From NCBI RefSeq assembly GCF_009797935.1, contig NZ_VOLC01000011.1, forward strand, positions 63,678-127,677: a stretch of 64,000 nt of DNA, read 5' to 3'. The DNA comes from Lunatibacter salilacus. Its GTDB lineage: Bacteria > Bacteroidota > Bacteroidia > Cytophagales > Cyclobacteriaceae. The notes below the pieces were generated by a model. The model was not told the origin of the DNA, did not search any database, and was given only the letters and a program-made list of their open reading frames with translations. Below, piece after piece: positions 17,237-25,067 of the stretch. Each line of letters starts with the position of its first letter. The stretch's first letter is position 1. The position numbers and the translations under genes are program-made.

Positions 17237-17604
17237 TCCTTCGTAGTTTGTAATTGTTTTTTCAGTGTGATTTGGATTTTAGCGAGGATTTTACAAATTT
17301 CTTCCGTATCCTGCAAAAGACTGGAAGCTTCTTCTTGTGATAGATATTCAGTAGCTTGAAGGAGTTTAAGCTAATAAATGGTTTCTCTTGCCTCTTTATA
17401 GGATATACTGATTTTGGCAAGGAAATCCTTTTTTGATTGACCCCCAATAGATTCCTCAATATTTGCTCAAATGCCTGTTCCCGAACGTAGTAGTTGTTTT
17501 GACATTACAAATTCTTTCTTCTCAGAAGTGAGCTGTTTATAGACATTCACTATTCTTATCGCAAGTGCAAAAGACTTCTGCTGAACCACATTGTCATTTT
17601 TCAT
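17233..17604 (-). pseudogene. Four-helix-bundle (23S rRNA intervening sequence / S23-type) protein, broken by two in-frame stops
   Basis: From ATG 17604 to TAA 17233 the minus strand is one continuous 124-codon frame interrupted by TGA at codon 46 and TAG at codon 78 only. Around them the family is unmistakable: SFALAIRIVNVYKQL, KEFVMSKQLLRSGTGI-stop-ANIEESIGGQS, DFLAKISISYKEARETIY-stop-LKLLQA, ending LKKQLQTTKD. Active relatives have SIGANIEEA and a tryptophan or similar at these points, so each stop is explained by one substitution (GGA to TGA, TGG to TAG). No frameshift. Such proteins are often encoded in rRNA intervening sequences or small mobile cassettes. AT-rich repeats abut it on both sides; the first repeat unit touches the ATG. 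Confidence 0.85.
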
Positions 17605-17757
17605 CCGTAATTCGTAATTTCTAATTCGTAATTAACAACACCCCGTAATTCGTCATTTTTAATTCGTAATTTAAATCAGCCCCCGTAATTCGTGATTTTT
17701 CATTCCTAATTAACAAAGCCTCCGTAATTCGTAATTTTTAATTCGTAATTAATTTAT
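17605..17757. repeat. Four tandem AT-rich repeats of about 39 bp
   Basis: CCGTAATTCGT starts at 17605, 17643, 17683 and 17722, giving periods of 38, 40 and 39. Each unit continues as an AT-rich word ending near TAATTCGTAATT and a short variable tail. The array fills the space between the dead four-helix-bundle gene and the stop codon of the DUF4202 gene. Confidence 0.75.
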
Positions 17758-18350
17758 CAGTCCACTAATGCTTTTCCAATCAATTTCAACGCCTTCCCGG
17801 AATGTTCCATCAACATCGCCGCCTCGTGGCCCTTTTTTGACATCTTACTCCAGGTCTTGCGGACGATTTCTACGATTTTTTCTTCCTCGTCCTTATGCTT
17901 TGCAATAAAGTCATCAAAGTAATATTTCAAAAAAACCAAGCAAACCACATCTTCCAAGCATTGGGCCTCGGGATCTGTTTTTAGCCTTCTTTTGTTGATT
18001 AGGTCGTCCACACGCTTTATATCTTCCTCAGGATACCTATTTTTTGCCATAAGTTCCCCGGTAAGTTGTCCATGAAACTTTTTCAAATCTGTGCGCCAAA
18101 GCAGATAGCCTTTTCTGTCCATGGGGTAACTTTCCCTTGGAACGCTCCATCGCTTGATATGCTGGGCCCGCACCGCTATGCGCAACACTTCTGAAGCCTG
18201 TGGCTCAAATTCCAACAGCATAGTAGACATGCGCTGTCCGTAAAGCAATTCTTTGGGTACTTCCGTGTCTCCCTTTTTCTCCAAATGGGGATCCTCGGCG
18301 TTTATTCGATCTATATCTTCCAATATCCGGTGAAATCTGTCCTTTTCCAT
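17757..18350 (-). CDS. DUF4202 domain-containing protein
   Basis: A 197-residue soluble protein that I recognise as DUF4202, a family of unknown biochemical function with an HD-hydrolase-like look: the stretch RAQHIKRWSVPRESYPMDRKGYLLWR (about residues 62-87, reported here in part as AQHIKRW and YPMDRKGYLLWR), and LEDVVCLVFLKYYFDDF with a conserved E/D pair about residues 137-153. No signal or membrane segment. The gene is 49 bases downstream of the uroporphyrinogen methyltransferase gene on the same strand, so it belongs to the siroheme part of the nitrate island. Its stop codon lies at the edge of the repeat array. Link to nitrogen or sulfur assimilation is inferred from context. Confidence 0.82.
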   Translation of the reverse strand: MEKDRFHRILEDIDRINAEDPHLEKKGDTEVPKELLYGQRMSTMLLEFEPQASEVLRIAVRAQHIKRWSVPRESYPMDRKGYLLWRTDLKKFHGQLTGELMAKNRYPEEDIKRVDDLINKRRLKTDPEAQCLEDVVCLVFLKYYFDDFIAKHKDEEEKIVEIVRKTWSKMSKKGHEAAMLMEHSGKALKLIGKALVD

Positions 18351-18399
18351 GGCGTATCTTTAAGCTTAGATCAAATTTAGCGAATATTATCACAAATCA

Positions 18400-19170
18400 T
18401 CAAAATGAACGCTGAAGGTCATCCGCCGATGACATCACTTTCGCAAGTAGTTGCCTTTCCCGGACTACCATTCCTATAATTATAATAGCTGGTGCATAAA
18501 TGGGATCAGCTTTTAGTTTTTCCTTTATGTCAGACACAGTACCGACCAGGGTTTTCTCGTCGGCTCTAGATCCATTTTGAATCAGGGCTATAGGCTCTTC
18601 CGACCCCCTTTCCTTTTTAAAGATCTCCGTTATCGCATTCAGTTTTCGGGTTCCCATTAAAATCACTACTGTGGAATTTCCCCGAGCGGCCGTTTGAATT
18701 TCGTCTGAAAGGCTACCATTCTTTAAGGTTCCCGTAACAATTGTGACGCTTTCGTTGCAGCCTCTTTTTGTAAGTGGAAATCCGGCAAGACCTGGCACGG
18801 CGAAGGCACTGCTAATTCCGGGCACATATTCGCCGGGTACCCCATGACTGGCAGCATACTCCAATTCCTCATGCCCCCGGCCAAATACAAACGCATCGCC
18901 TCCTTTAAGGCGTACCACATGCCCCATTGTCTTGGCGTATCCTACGATCATCCGGTTGATTTCATCCTGCTGCTTTTCATGCATTCCCGCACGCTTTCCT
19001 ACGTAAATACGTAAAGCAGTTTCTGGTGCATGTATCAGTAAATCGGGGTTGGCCAGCGCATCGTAAAGCACTACATCCGCACTTTCCAGTGCCTTGACGC
19101 CTTTTAGGGTTATTAATTCGGGATCTCCCGGTCCAGCGCCCACAAGTGTTAATCTTGAATAAGTATCCAT
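18400..19170 (-). CDS. cobA: Uroporphyrinogen-III C-methyltransferase (SUMT)
   Basis: A 256-residue tetrapyrrole methylase that uses two S-adenosylmethionine to turn uroporphyrinogen III into precorrin-2, the first step toward siroheme, the cofactor of NirB. SAM-binding motifs are complete: LVGAGPGDPELITLKG at the start, RLKGGDAFVFGRGHEE about residues 85-100, GISSAFAVPGLAG and NGSLSDE. The ATG at 19170 is preferred to a TTG at 19197, since family members begin just before LTLVGAGPGD. No precorrin-2 dehydrogenase/ferrochelatase is in the window. It is divergent from nirB with a TACGTA-bearing intergenic region between them; two further TACGTA (19000, 19008) lie in its own coding sequence. Confidence 0.92.
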   Translation of the reverse strand: MDTYSRLTLVGAGPGDPELITLKGVKALESADVVLYDALANPDLLIHAPETALRIYVGKRAGMHEKQQDEINRMIVGYAKTMGHVVRLKGGDAFVFGRGHEELEYAASHGVPGEYVPGISSAFAVPGLAGFPLTKRGCNESVTIVTGTLKNGSLSDEIQTAARGNSTVVILMGTRKLNAITEIFKKERGSEEPIALIQNGSRADEKTLVGTVSDIKEKLKADPIYAPAIIIIGMVVRERQLLAKVMSSADDLQRSF

Positions 19171-19212
19171 TAATTTAATATTAAGTATTTTATTCAATAA
19201 AATTAAGTAAAA

Positions 19213-19232
19213 ACACGTAATAATACGTACGT
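19213..19232. promoter_or_regulatory. TACGTA-type palindrome between cobA and nirB
   Basis: ACACGTAA at 19213-19220 followed by ACGTACGT (19225-19232, itself palindromic and containing TACGTA at 19224-19229) lies between the divergent cobA and nirB genes, 43-62 bases from the cobA start and about 115 from nirB. It resembles the sites before the nitrate transporter and the two-component genes, and could control both directions. Confidence 0.4.
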
Positions 19233-19346
19233 TATTAAAAAATAATTTTTAACTTGCGCCTATTAAATAAGTAATTGTACTCAAGAATATTGATTCTCTG
19301 ACGAGAATATGTTCAGCGAGGAAAATATAAAAGAACGGGATATACT

Positions 19347-21845
19347 ATGCAAAAGGTAATCGTAATCGGGAATGGAATGGTTGGCTATAAGTTTTGTGAG
19401 AAATTGATGGCTGCGGACCCAGATAGACGTTTTAAGGTAACTGTATTCGGGGAGGAACCTTGGCCGGCCTATGACCGGGTGCATTTGAGTGCTTATTTTT
19501 CAGGTTCGAAAGCTGCCGATTTGCTGATGGCACCGCTTTCTTGGTATACCGACAATGGAATCGATCTGAGGACCAAGGAATTGATCGTGCAAATAGATCG
19601 GGCTAAAAAATGTGTGCATAGTCATTTGGGAAACATAATGGAGTACGATTACCTGGTTTTAGCTACTGGTTCGTCGGCGTTTGTTCCCCAGATTGCTGGA
19701 GTGGAAAAGAAGGGCGTGTTTGTATATAGAACTTTAGAGGATCTGGATGCCATGAAAAGCTTCGGGAAGCAGGTCAGGTCAGCGGCCGTTTTAGGCGGGG
19801 GCTTGTTGGGTTTGGAAGCCGCCAAGGCCGTAATGGATATGGGTCTTCAGACCCATGTGGTAGAATTTGCCTCCCGGCTGATGCCCCGTCAACTGGATGA
19901 AAGTGGAGCGGGTATTTTGCAGGCGAAATTGGAAGAGCTGGGAATAACCATACACCTCAATAAGCAGACAAGCGCCATTAAGGGAAATGGTAAACTGGCT
20001 GGGTTGGAGTTTGTGGATGGAAACAGTTTGGATGTAGATATGCTTGTGATTTCCGCCGGAATCCGGTCGAGGGATGAATTGGGGGCTGGAGCAGGATTGG
20101 AAACCGCACCCAGGGGAGGTTTTGTCGTCAATGAATTCCTGCAAACCTGCGATCCTTCAATATTCGCCATAGGTGAAGCCGCATCATGTGCAGGCATGGT
20201 CTATGGGCTAGTTGCCCCAGGATATGAAATGGCGGCACAGGTAGTCAATCAATTGACTCAACAAAAGGCCAAACCCTTTATGGGCTTTGATATGTCCACC
20301 AAATTAAAATTAATAGGGGTGGAGGTTGCCAGCTTTGGGGATGCGCTCGGTGAGTTGGAGCCGTCTAGATCCATCGTCTATGAAAACAAAGATAAAGGCA
20401 TCTATAAGCGGATCAATATTTCTTCAGATGGAAAGAGACTGCTGGGTGGTGTGTTGGTAGGTGATTCATCTACTTACAACATGCTGTTGCAGATGGTACA
20501 AAACGATATGCCCTTACCTCCAGAACCGGAAGACCTGATTTTAGGTGCCAGAGGAGATAAGGGCGGATCGAACGGCATGGGCGTTGAAAATCTTCCTGCG
20601 ACCGCACAAGTATGCTCCTGCGAAAACGTGACCAAGGCCGATCTATGTGGCTCCATACAGGCAGGCGCAACGGAAATAGGTGCGTTGAAGACCTGTACTA
20701 AAGCGGGAACAGGCTGTGGGGGTTGCCTTCCCTTAATTAATGACCTGCTTATGGTGGAGTTAAAATCCATGGGTAAGGTGGTCAAAAATGTGATATGTGA
20801 ACATTTTGACTACTCCCGACAAGAACTGCTGGATCTGGTAAAGATTAAGGGGATCAGAAGTTATGATTCGCTGTTGGATGAATTTGGGCATGGCGACGGG
20901 TGTGAAACCTGTAAGCCGCTGGTGGCTTCTATTTTGGCAAGTACATGGAATGAACTGATCACCAAACAAGATACCATCCAAGATACCAATGACCGTTTTC
21001 TGGCTAATATCCAGAAAGGCGGTACCTATTCAGTAGTTCCACGAATTCCTGGGGGTGAGATCACACCCGAAAAATTAATTGTAATCGGACAAGTTGCCCA
21101 AAAATATGGCTTGTACACCAAGATTACCGGAGGCCAGCGGATTGACTTGTTTGGAGCACGTGTGGATCATTTGCCGGATATATGGGAAGAGTTGATCAAT
21201 GCAGGGTTTGAAAGTGGACATGCCTATGGAAAATCACTGCGTACCGTAAAAAGCTGCGTGGGTTCTACCTGGTGCCGATATGGGGTACAGGATTCGGTTT
21301 CTTTCGCCATCCAGGTAGAAGAGCGATATAGAGGCCTTCGCTCCCCACATAAGCTAAAAGGTGGGGTATCAGGATGCACCCGTGAATGTGCCGAAGCACA
21401 AAGCAAGGATTTTGGCATCATCGCCACCGAGAAGGGGTGGAACCTGTATGTCTGTGGCAATGGAGGATCCAAGCCCCAGCAAACCATTCTACTGGCCAAT
21501 GACTTAGACACTGATACTTGCCTTAGTTATATCGACCGCTTTCTTATGTTTTACATCAAGACTGCTGAGCCTCTCAACCGGACCGCCACCTGGCTCAATA
21601 AAATGGAGGGGGGCATTGATTACCTGCGTGATGTTATAGTCAATGACTGTCTGGGCATAGGAGCGGAATTGGAAAGGGAAATGGCATTTATGATAGACAC
21701 CTATGCCTGCGAATGGAAGGAAGTAGTAAATAATCCCGAACTACGTGCAAAGTTTAAGCATTTTGTAAATGTGGAGGAGCCGGATCCCCAGGTCGCTTTT
21801 GGACCCATGAGGGGACAAAAAATCCCGGTGGGTTGGGCTGGTTAA
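19347..21845 (+). CDS. nirB: Nitrite reductase [NAD(P)H] large subunit
   Basis: An 832-residue cytoplasmic siroheme enzyme reducing nitrite to ammonium with NAD(P)H (E. coli NirB has 847 residues). Domains: FAD/NAD oxidoreductase (VIVIGNGMVGYKF at 3-15, LGGGLLGLEAAKA about 150), BFD-like [2Fe-2S] domain with QVCSCEN and GCGGC about 417-460, a second cysteine pair GCETC about 520, then nitrite/sulfite reductase half-domains. The siroheme/[4Fe-4S] ligands are complete: C637 and C643 (SCVGSTWC) and C677 and C681 (GCTREC). It is followed after 104 bases by nirD. Together with the nitrate reductase it completes nitrate to ammonium assimilation. Confidence 0.96.
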   Translation: MQKVIVIGNGMVGYKFCEKLMAADPDRRFKVTVFGEEPWPAYDRVHLSAYFSGSKAADLLMAPLSWYTDNGIDLRTKELIVQIDRAKKCVHSHLGNIMEYDYLVLATGSSAFVPQIAGVEKKGVFVYRTLEDLDAMKSFGKQVRSAAVLGGGLLGLEAAKAVMDMGLQTHVVEFASRLMPRQLDESGAGILQAKLEELGITIHLNKQTSAIKGNGKLAGLEFVDGNSLDVDMLVISAGIRSRDELGAGAGLETAPRGGFVVNEFLQTCDPSIFAIGEAASCAGMVYGLVAPGYEMAAQVVNQLTQQKAKPFMGFDMSTKLKLIGVEVASFGDALGELEPSRSIVYENKDKGIYKRINISSDGKRLLGGVLVGDSSTYNMLLQMVQNDMPLPPEPEDLILGARGDKGGSNGMGVENLPATAQVCSCENVTKADLCGSIQAGATEIGALKTCTKAGTGCGGCLPLINDLLMVELKSMGKVVKNVICEHFDYSRQELLDLVKIKGIRSYDSLLDEFGHGDGCETCKPLVASILASTWNELITKQDTIQDTNDRFLANIQKGGTYSVVPRIPGGEITPEKLIVIGQVAQKYGLYTKITGGQRIDLFGARVDHLPDIWEELINAGFESGHAYGKSLRTVKSCVGSTWCRYGVQDSVSFAIQVEERYRGLRSPHKLKGGVSGCTRECAEAQSKDFGIIATEKGWNLYVCGNGGSKPQQTILLANDLDTDTCLSYIDRFLMFYIKTAEPLNRTATWLNKMEGGIDYLRDVIVNDCLGIGAELEREMAFMIDTYACEWKEVVNNPELRAKFKHFVNVEEPDPQVAFGPMRGQKIPVGWAG

Positions 21846-21949
21846 AACTGCGAAGCATACCCTTAGTATTAGAAAGAAGACCCGTGTATTTCAAATACCG
21901 ACTAGAAAAGATTACTAACAAATCAATAGAATAATTCATCCAGCATCTT

Positions 21950-22333
21950 ATGTTAGCAGAAATCGAAAAGTACAAAAAGGCCGAATTGTCATCAGATATC
22001 TTTTGGTTCAAAGCGGCAGCCACGAATGCTTTTCCGGAAAACGGGGGGGCTTGTGTCAAATACAAAGACTTGCAGATTGCCGTCTTTAATTTTACAAGAA
22101 GAGGAGAATGGTACGCCTGTCAAAATCTTTGTCCGCATAAGATGCAGATGATCTTATCTAGGGGCATGATCGGCTCTTGCGAAAATGAACCCAAAGTAGC
22201 CTGCCCGTTTCACAAAAAGACCTTTTCCCTAAAGGACGGAAAAAACCTAAACGGCGATGAATGTACCATCACCACCTATCCGGTGAAAGTAGAAGACGGT
22301 TTCGTCTTCGTTGGATTTGACAGCCATTATTAG
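21950..22333 (+). CDS. nirD: Nitrite reductase small subunit, Rieske-type
   Basis: A 127-residue Rieske-fold partner of NirB. The [2Fe-2S] ligand pairs are present as CPHK (about residue 62) and CPFHKK (about residue 84); many NirD proteins (for example in enteric bacteria) lack these ligands, so this one probably keeps a real cluster. The rest, VKYKDLQIAVFNF and TITTYPVKVEDGFVFV, matches the family. Start ATG at 21950. It ends the nirB operon; 146 bases separate it from the sensor kinase gene, which has its own operator-like inverted repeat. Confidence 0.9.
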   Translation: MLAEIEKYKKAELSSDIFWFKAAATNAFPENGGACVKYKDLQIAVFNFTRRGEWYACQNLCPHKMQMILSRGMIGSCENEPKVACPFHKKTFSLKDGKNLNGDECTITTYPVKVEDGFVFVGFDSHY

Positions 22334-22417
22334 CGAAATAAATAGAAATCGATTTTCCTCCTTTGGTAGGACTTACGGGTTGATCACCCTTCTATTTTTA
22401 CGCTCCCAAACTAACTT

Positions 22418-22457
22418 GTTACGTAAATCGCTTTTTTTCTAAGTGGATTTACGTAAC
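22418..22457 (+). promoter_or_regulatory. Perfect 12-bp inverted repeat (GTTACGTAAATC) before the two-component genes
   Basis: GTTACGTAAATC (22418-22429) and its exact reverse complement GATTTACGTAAC (22446-22457) are separated by 16 bases, so the two TACGTA cores are 30 bases apart, about three helical turns. The right arm ends 22 bases before the sensor kinase ATG. It shares its TACGTA core with sites upstream of the nitrate transporter and cobA/nirB, and is well placed for autoregulation by the encoded response regulator. Confidence 0.6.
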
Positions 22458-22479
22458 TTTATTTTCTTCACCTTAGGAT

Positions 22480-24294
22480 ATGTCTAATTCAACCACTGAT
22501 TCCGGTATAAAGCGTTTTGAAGACCTTCGCTGGCGTTATCTTATTGCCCTGTCAGCCATTGCTTTAACCATAGTAATTAGTCAGGTACTGCTGCAATTTT
22601 ACATTTCCCAACAGGAAAGTGACTCGATAGAGGTAAACCTCTCGGGCAGACAACGGATGTTAAGTCAGCGAATTACCAAATCGGCAATTCTTCTTACCCA
22701 ATCCAATGATAGTCAATTAGTTGTTAGGTATAGGGAAGAACTAAGGGAAAGTTTGACAGCATGGACCCACGCCCACCGGGCACTTTTGGAAGGGGATGCT
22801 GAAATTGGAATCAAGGGCACCTTTAATTCTAAAATAAGGGGACTTTTTCAACAAATTCAAGGGGATTTTGAGGAGATAGTTGCTGGCGGAAACGCTCTTT
22901 TAACCTTTCCTGACGGGGTCCCTTCAAATCAATCAGATATAGCCTTAAACCGGATTTTAAGTCATGAATCTTCTTTTTTGGAAGGTATGGATCAGATAGT
23001 TGATGAATTTGACCGGGAAGCACAACTCAAAATTGCCCGTCTTCGGGAAATGGAACTGTTTCTTTTTGGGGTGGTGCTTATATTTATTTTTCTGGAGGTT
23101 CGGTTTTTCTTTTGGCCATCGGCCAAGTTGGTCATACAGAATTTTGAGGAGTTGGCGGCAAAGGAATCCAAGGCAAGATCCCTTGCCTTGGAGTTGTCTG
23201 CTTTATATGAGTCGCTGGAAAAATCATACTTGGATCTATCGGCAGTGGAGGTGGAATTGGAAGACTTAACCCTTTTTGCCTCCTGTACTCCCGAAGGGAA
23301 TTTTACATTTTTTGCGGATAAATTCTCCCTAATCATGGAATTTGAATCGCAAAAGCCGGCTAATTTTTTCGACTGGCTGGAAAAGCAAGGATATGAGTCC
23401 AGATTTGTAAGCCAAATCAGACAGTTGGTGCTTGAAGGAAAAACCTGGCAGGGAGATTTGAAGCTTGTCAATGAGGAGGGAGATTTTGTTTGGCTCAAGT
23501 TACATTTGGTGCCAACATTGGGGCCATCCTCCGAAGTAGTCGGACTCTTGCTGATTTCAGTCGATGAGACAGAAGCAAAAGAAGCACAAGCCCGGTCCCA
23601 GGAAATTTACAAAGACAAGTTGGATAAGAAGCTGAAGGAGCAACAATATCGGTCTGCATTAATACTAGAGGGACAGGAGGAAGAGCGGAAACGCATATCA
23701 AGGGATCTTCACGACGGCATTGGGCAATATATGACCGCACTAAAATTCAGTCTGGAAGGAATAAAGGATGTAAAAACTTTCCAGGAAGAGAATAGGCTAA
23801 AGGTCTCAAAAAAGCTTGTGGCAGATGTGATCAAGGAAGTTAGAAGGGTTTCTTTTCACCTCACTCCTGTGGCACTGTCCGATTACGGGATTCCGGCGGT
23901 ACTGCACAAATTCAGTGAAGAGATGGGGAAAATTTCTAAAATCCCGGTGGTTTTTGAAAACAAGACAGGGTTTATCTCCAGAATGGAACCGAAGATCGAA
24001 AACAATATTTACCGGATCGTTCAGGAGGCCGTAAACAACGCTGTGAAATATTCCGAGGCCGAAGAAATCCGAATCAGCCTTTCCCATAACTCCAAATTTT
24101 TGCTTTTGGAAATAATAGATGATGGGATAGGATTCGATATGCAGAAGTTAAAGGAGGAGGGGCATTTCAAAGCTTCTGGCCATGGTATTTTTAATATCAG
24201 AGAAAGGGTTAATTTTGTCAACGGGCAATTTGAGCTAAAAACGTCTCCGGGCGAAGGAACCCGGATGAGTATAGAGATTCCCTTGGATCAATAA
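22480..24294 (+). CDS. Sensor histidine kinase, NarX-like input domain (HisKA_3)
   Basis: A 604-residue inner-membrane kinase, likely the nitrate/nitrite sensor of the island. TM1 about residues 14-38; an extracytoplasmic domain (about 40-190) opening with LSGRQRMLSQRITKSA, which resembles the nitrate-binding P-box helix of NarX/NarQ (PilJ/NIT-type); TM2 about 193-213; a coiled coil; a PAS domain (about 260-370); a second coiled coil; HisKA_3 with H411 in RISRDLHDGIGQ; and an HATPase with NIYRIVQEAVNNAVKYS, IDDGIGFD and GHGIFNIRERV. The response regulator starts 3 bases after its stop. An inverted repeat with TACGTA cores lies directly upstream. Confidence 0.9.
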   Translation: MSNSTTDSGIKRFEDLRWRYLIALSAIALTIVISQVLLQFYISQQESDSIEVNLSGRQRMLSQRITKSAILLTQSNDSQLVVRYREELRESLTAWTHAHRALLEGDAEIGIKGTFNSKIRGLFQQIQGDFEEIVAGGNALLTFPDGVPSNQSDIALNRILSHESSFLEGMDQIVDEFDREAQLKIARLREMELFLFGVVLIFIFLEVRFFFWPSAKLVIQNFEELAAKESKARSLALELSALYESLEKSYLDLSAVEVELEDLTLFASCTPEGNFTFFADKFSLIMEFESQKPANFFDWLEKQGYESRFVSQIRQLVLEGKTWQGDLKLVNEEGDFVWLKLHLVPTLGPSSEVVGLLLISVDETEAKEAQARSQEIYKDKLDKKLKEQQYRSALILEGQEEERKRISRDLHDGIGQYMTALKFSLEGIKDVKTFQEENRLKVSKKLVADVIKEVRRVSFHLTPVALSDYGIPAVLHKFSEEMGKISKIPVVFENKTGFISRMEPKIENNIYRIVQEAVNNAVKYSEAEEIRISLSHNSKFLLLEIIDDGIGFDMQKLKEEGHFKASGHGIFNIRERVNFVNGQFELKTSPGEGTRMSIEIPLDQ

Positions 24295-24297
24295 GCT

Positions 24298-24978
24298 ATG
24301 AGTATAGAAGAGATAAAGGTAGTATTGGCAGATGACCACATCGTGGTGCGTAACGGGATAAAGATGCTACTTGAAAACGAAACTGAAATTAAAGTAATCG
24401 GCGAAGCTTCTAATGGAATGCAGGCGTTAGAGATGGTGAGAGAAGTCGAGCCAGATGTGTTGATTATAGATATCCGCATGCCGATAATGAACGGACTGGA
24501 GGCCACCAAAAAGCTATCCGAATATTCCCAAAAGACAAAAGCCCTGATTCTGTCCATGCACAACGACGAAGCATATATCCTACAGGCCGTTGAGAGTGGT
24601 GCTTCTGGCTATTTGTTAAAGGATACCAATAAAGAGGAGTTTTTGAAAGCCATACGGACTGTTTTTCAGGGAGGGAAATATTTCAGTGGGGATATCAGCA
24701 ATGTCATTGTAAATTCATACTTGCACGGAAAAAAGCCGTACACCCCAGAAGGGCAGGCCTCAGAGGCGACGTATGACCTAACCAAACGGGAAAAGGAGAT
24801 TTTAAAATTAATTTACCAGGGCACTGGAAACAAAGAAATAGCGGAGCAATTGAACAAAAGTATACGGACCATTGAAACCCACCGGTTTAATATCATGAAA
24901 AAGCTGAAAGTTGGGAATGTTGTGGAATTGCTGAAAAAAGTGGAGGAGGATAGGGGGTTAAAGGAGATTTTAAATTAA
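24298..24978 (+). CDS. NarL/LuxR-family response regulator
   Basis: A 226-residue transcription factor. Receiver domain residues 1-125: acidic pocket ADDH, phosphorylation site D58 in VLIIDIRMP, then LILSMHND and SGYLLKDT with the conserved lysine. The LuxR-type helix-turn-helix lies about 160-215: LTKREKEILKLIYQGTGNKEIAE with TIETHRFNIMKKL as recognition region. It pairs with the kinase 3 bases upstream. A regulator of this type binds short symmetric sites, and the repeated TACGTA palindromes of the nitrate island are the natural candidates. Target binding is inferred, not shown. Confidence 0.93.
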   Translation: MSIEEIKVVLADDHIVVRNGIKMLLENETEIKVIGEASNGMQALEMVREVEPDVLIIDIRMPIMNGLEATKKLSEYSQKTKALILSMHNDEAYILQAVESGASGYLLKDTNKEEFLKAIRTVFQGGKYFSGDISNVIVNSYLHGKKPYTPEGQASEATYDLTKREKEILKLIYQGTGNKEIAEQLNKSIRTIETHRFNIMKKLKVGNVVELLKKVEEDRGLKEILN

Positions 24979-25067
24979 TAGTGAAAATTGTTACGGAGTT
25001 TACAGGGAGTTTATAAGAGATTATAGGTCGTATTTGGGGTGTTGTCTAAACTCATGATATTAACAAT

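Noticed and set aside
18999-19014. TACGTAAATACGTAAA in cobA as a true operator
   Set aside because: It lies in coding sequence and fits the residues Arg-Ile-Tyr-Val; kept only as a side note in the regulon finding.
22371-22400. GGGT-TGATC-ACCC with a T-rich tail after nirD as terminator
   Set aside because: The stem is only 4 bp with a 5-base loop; too weak to call.
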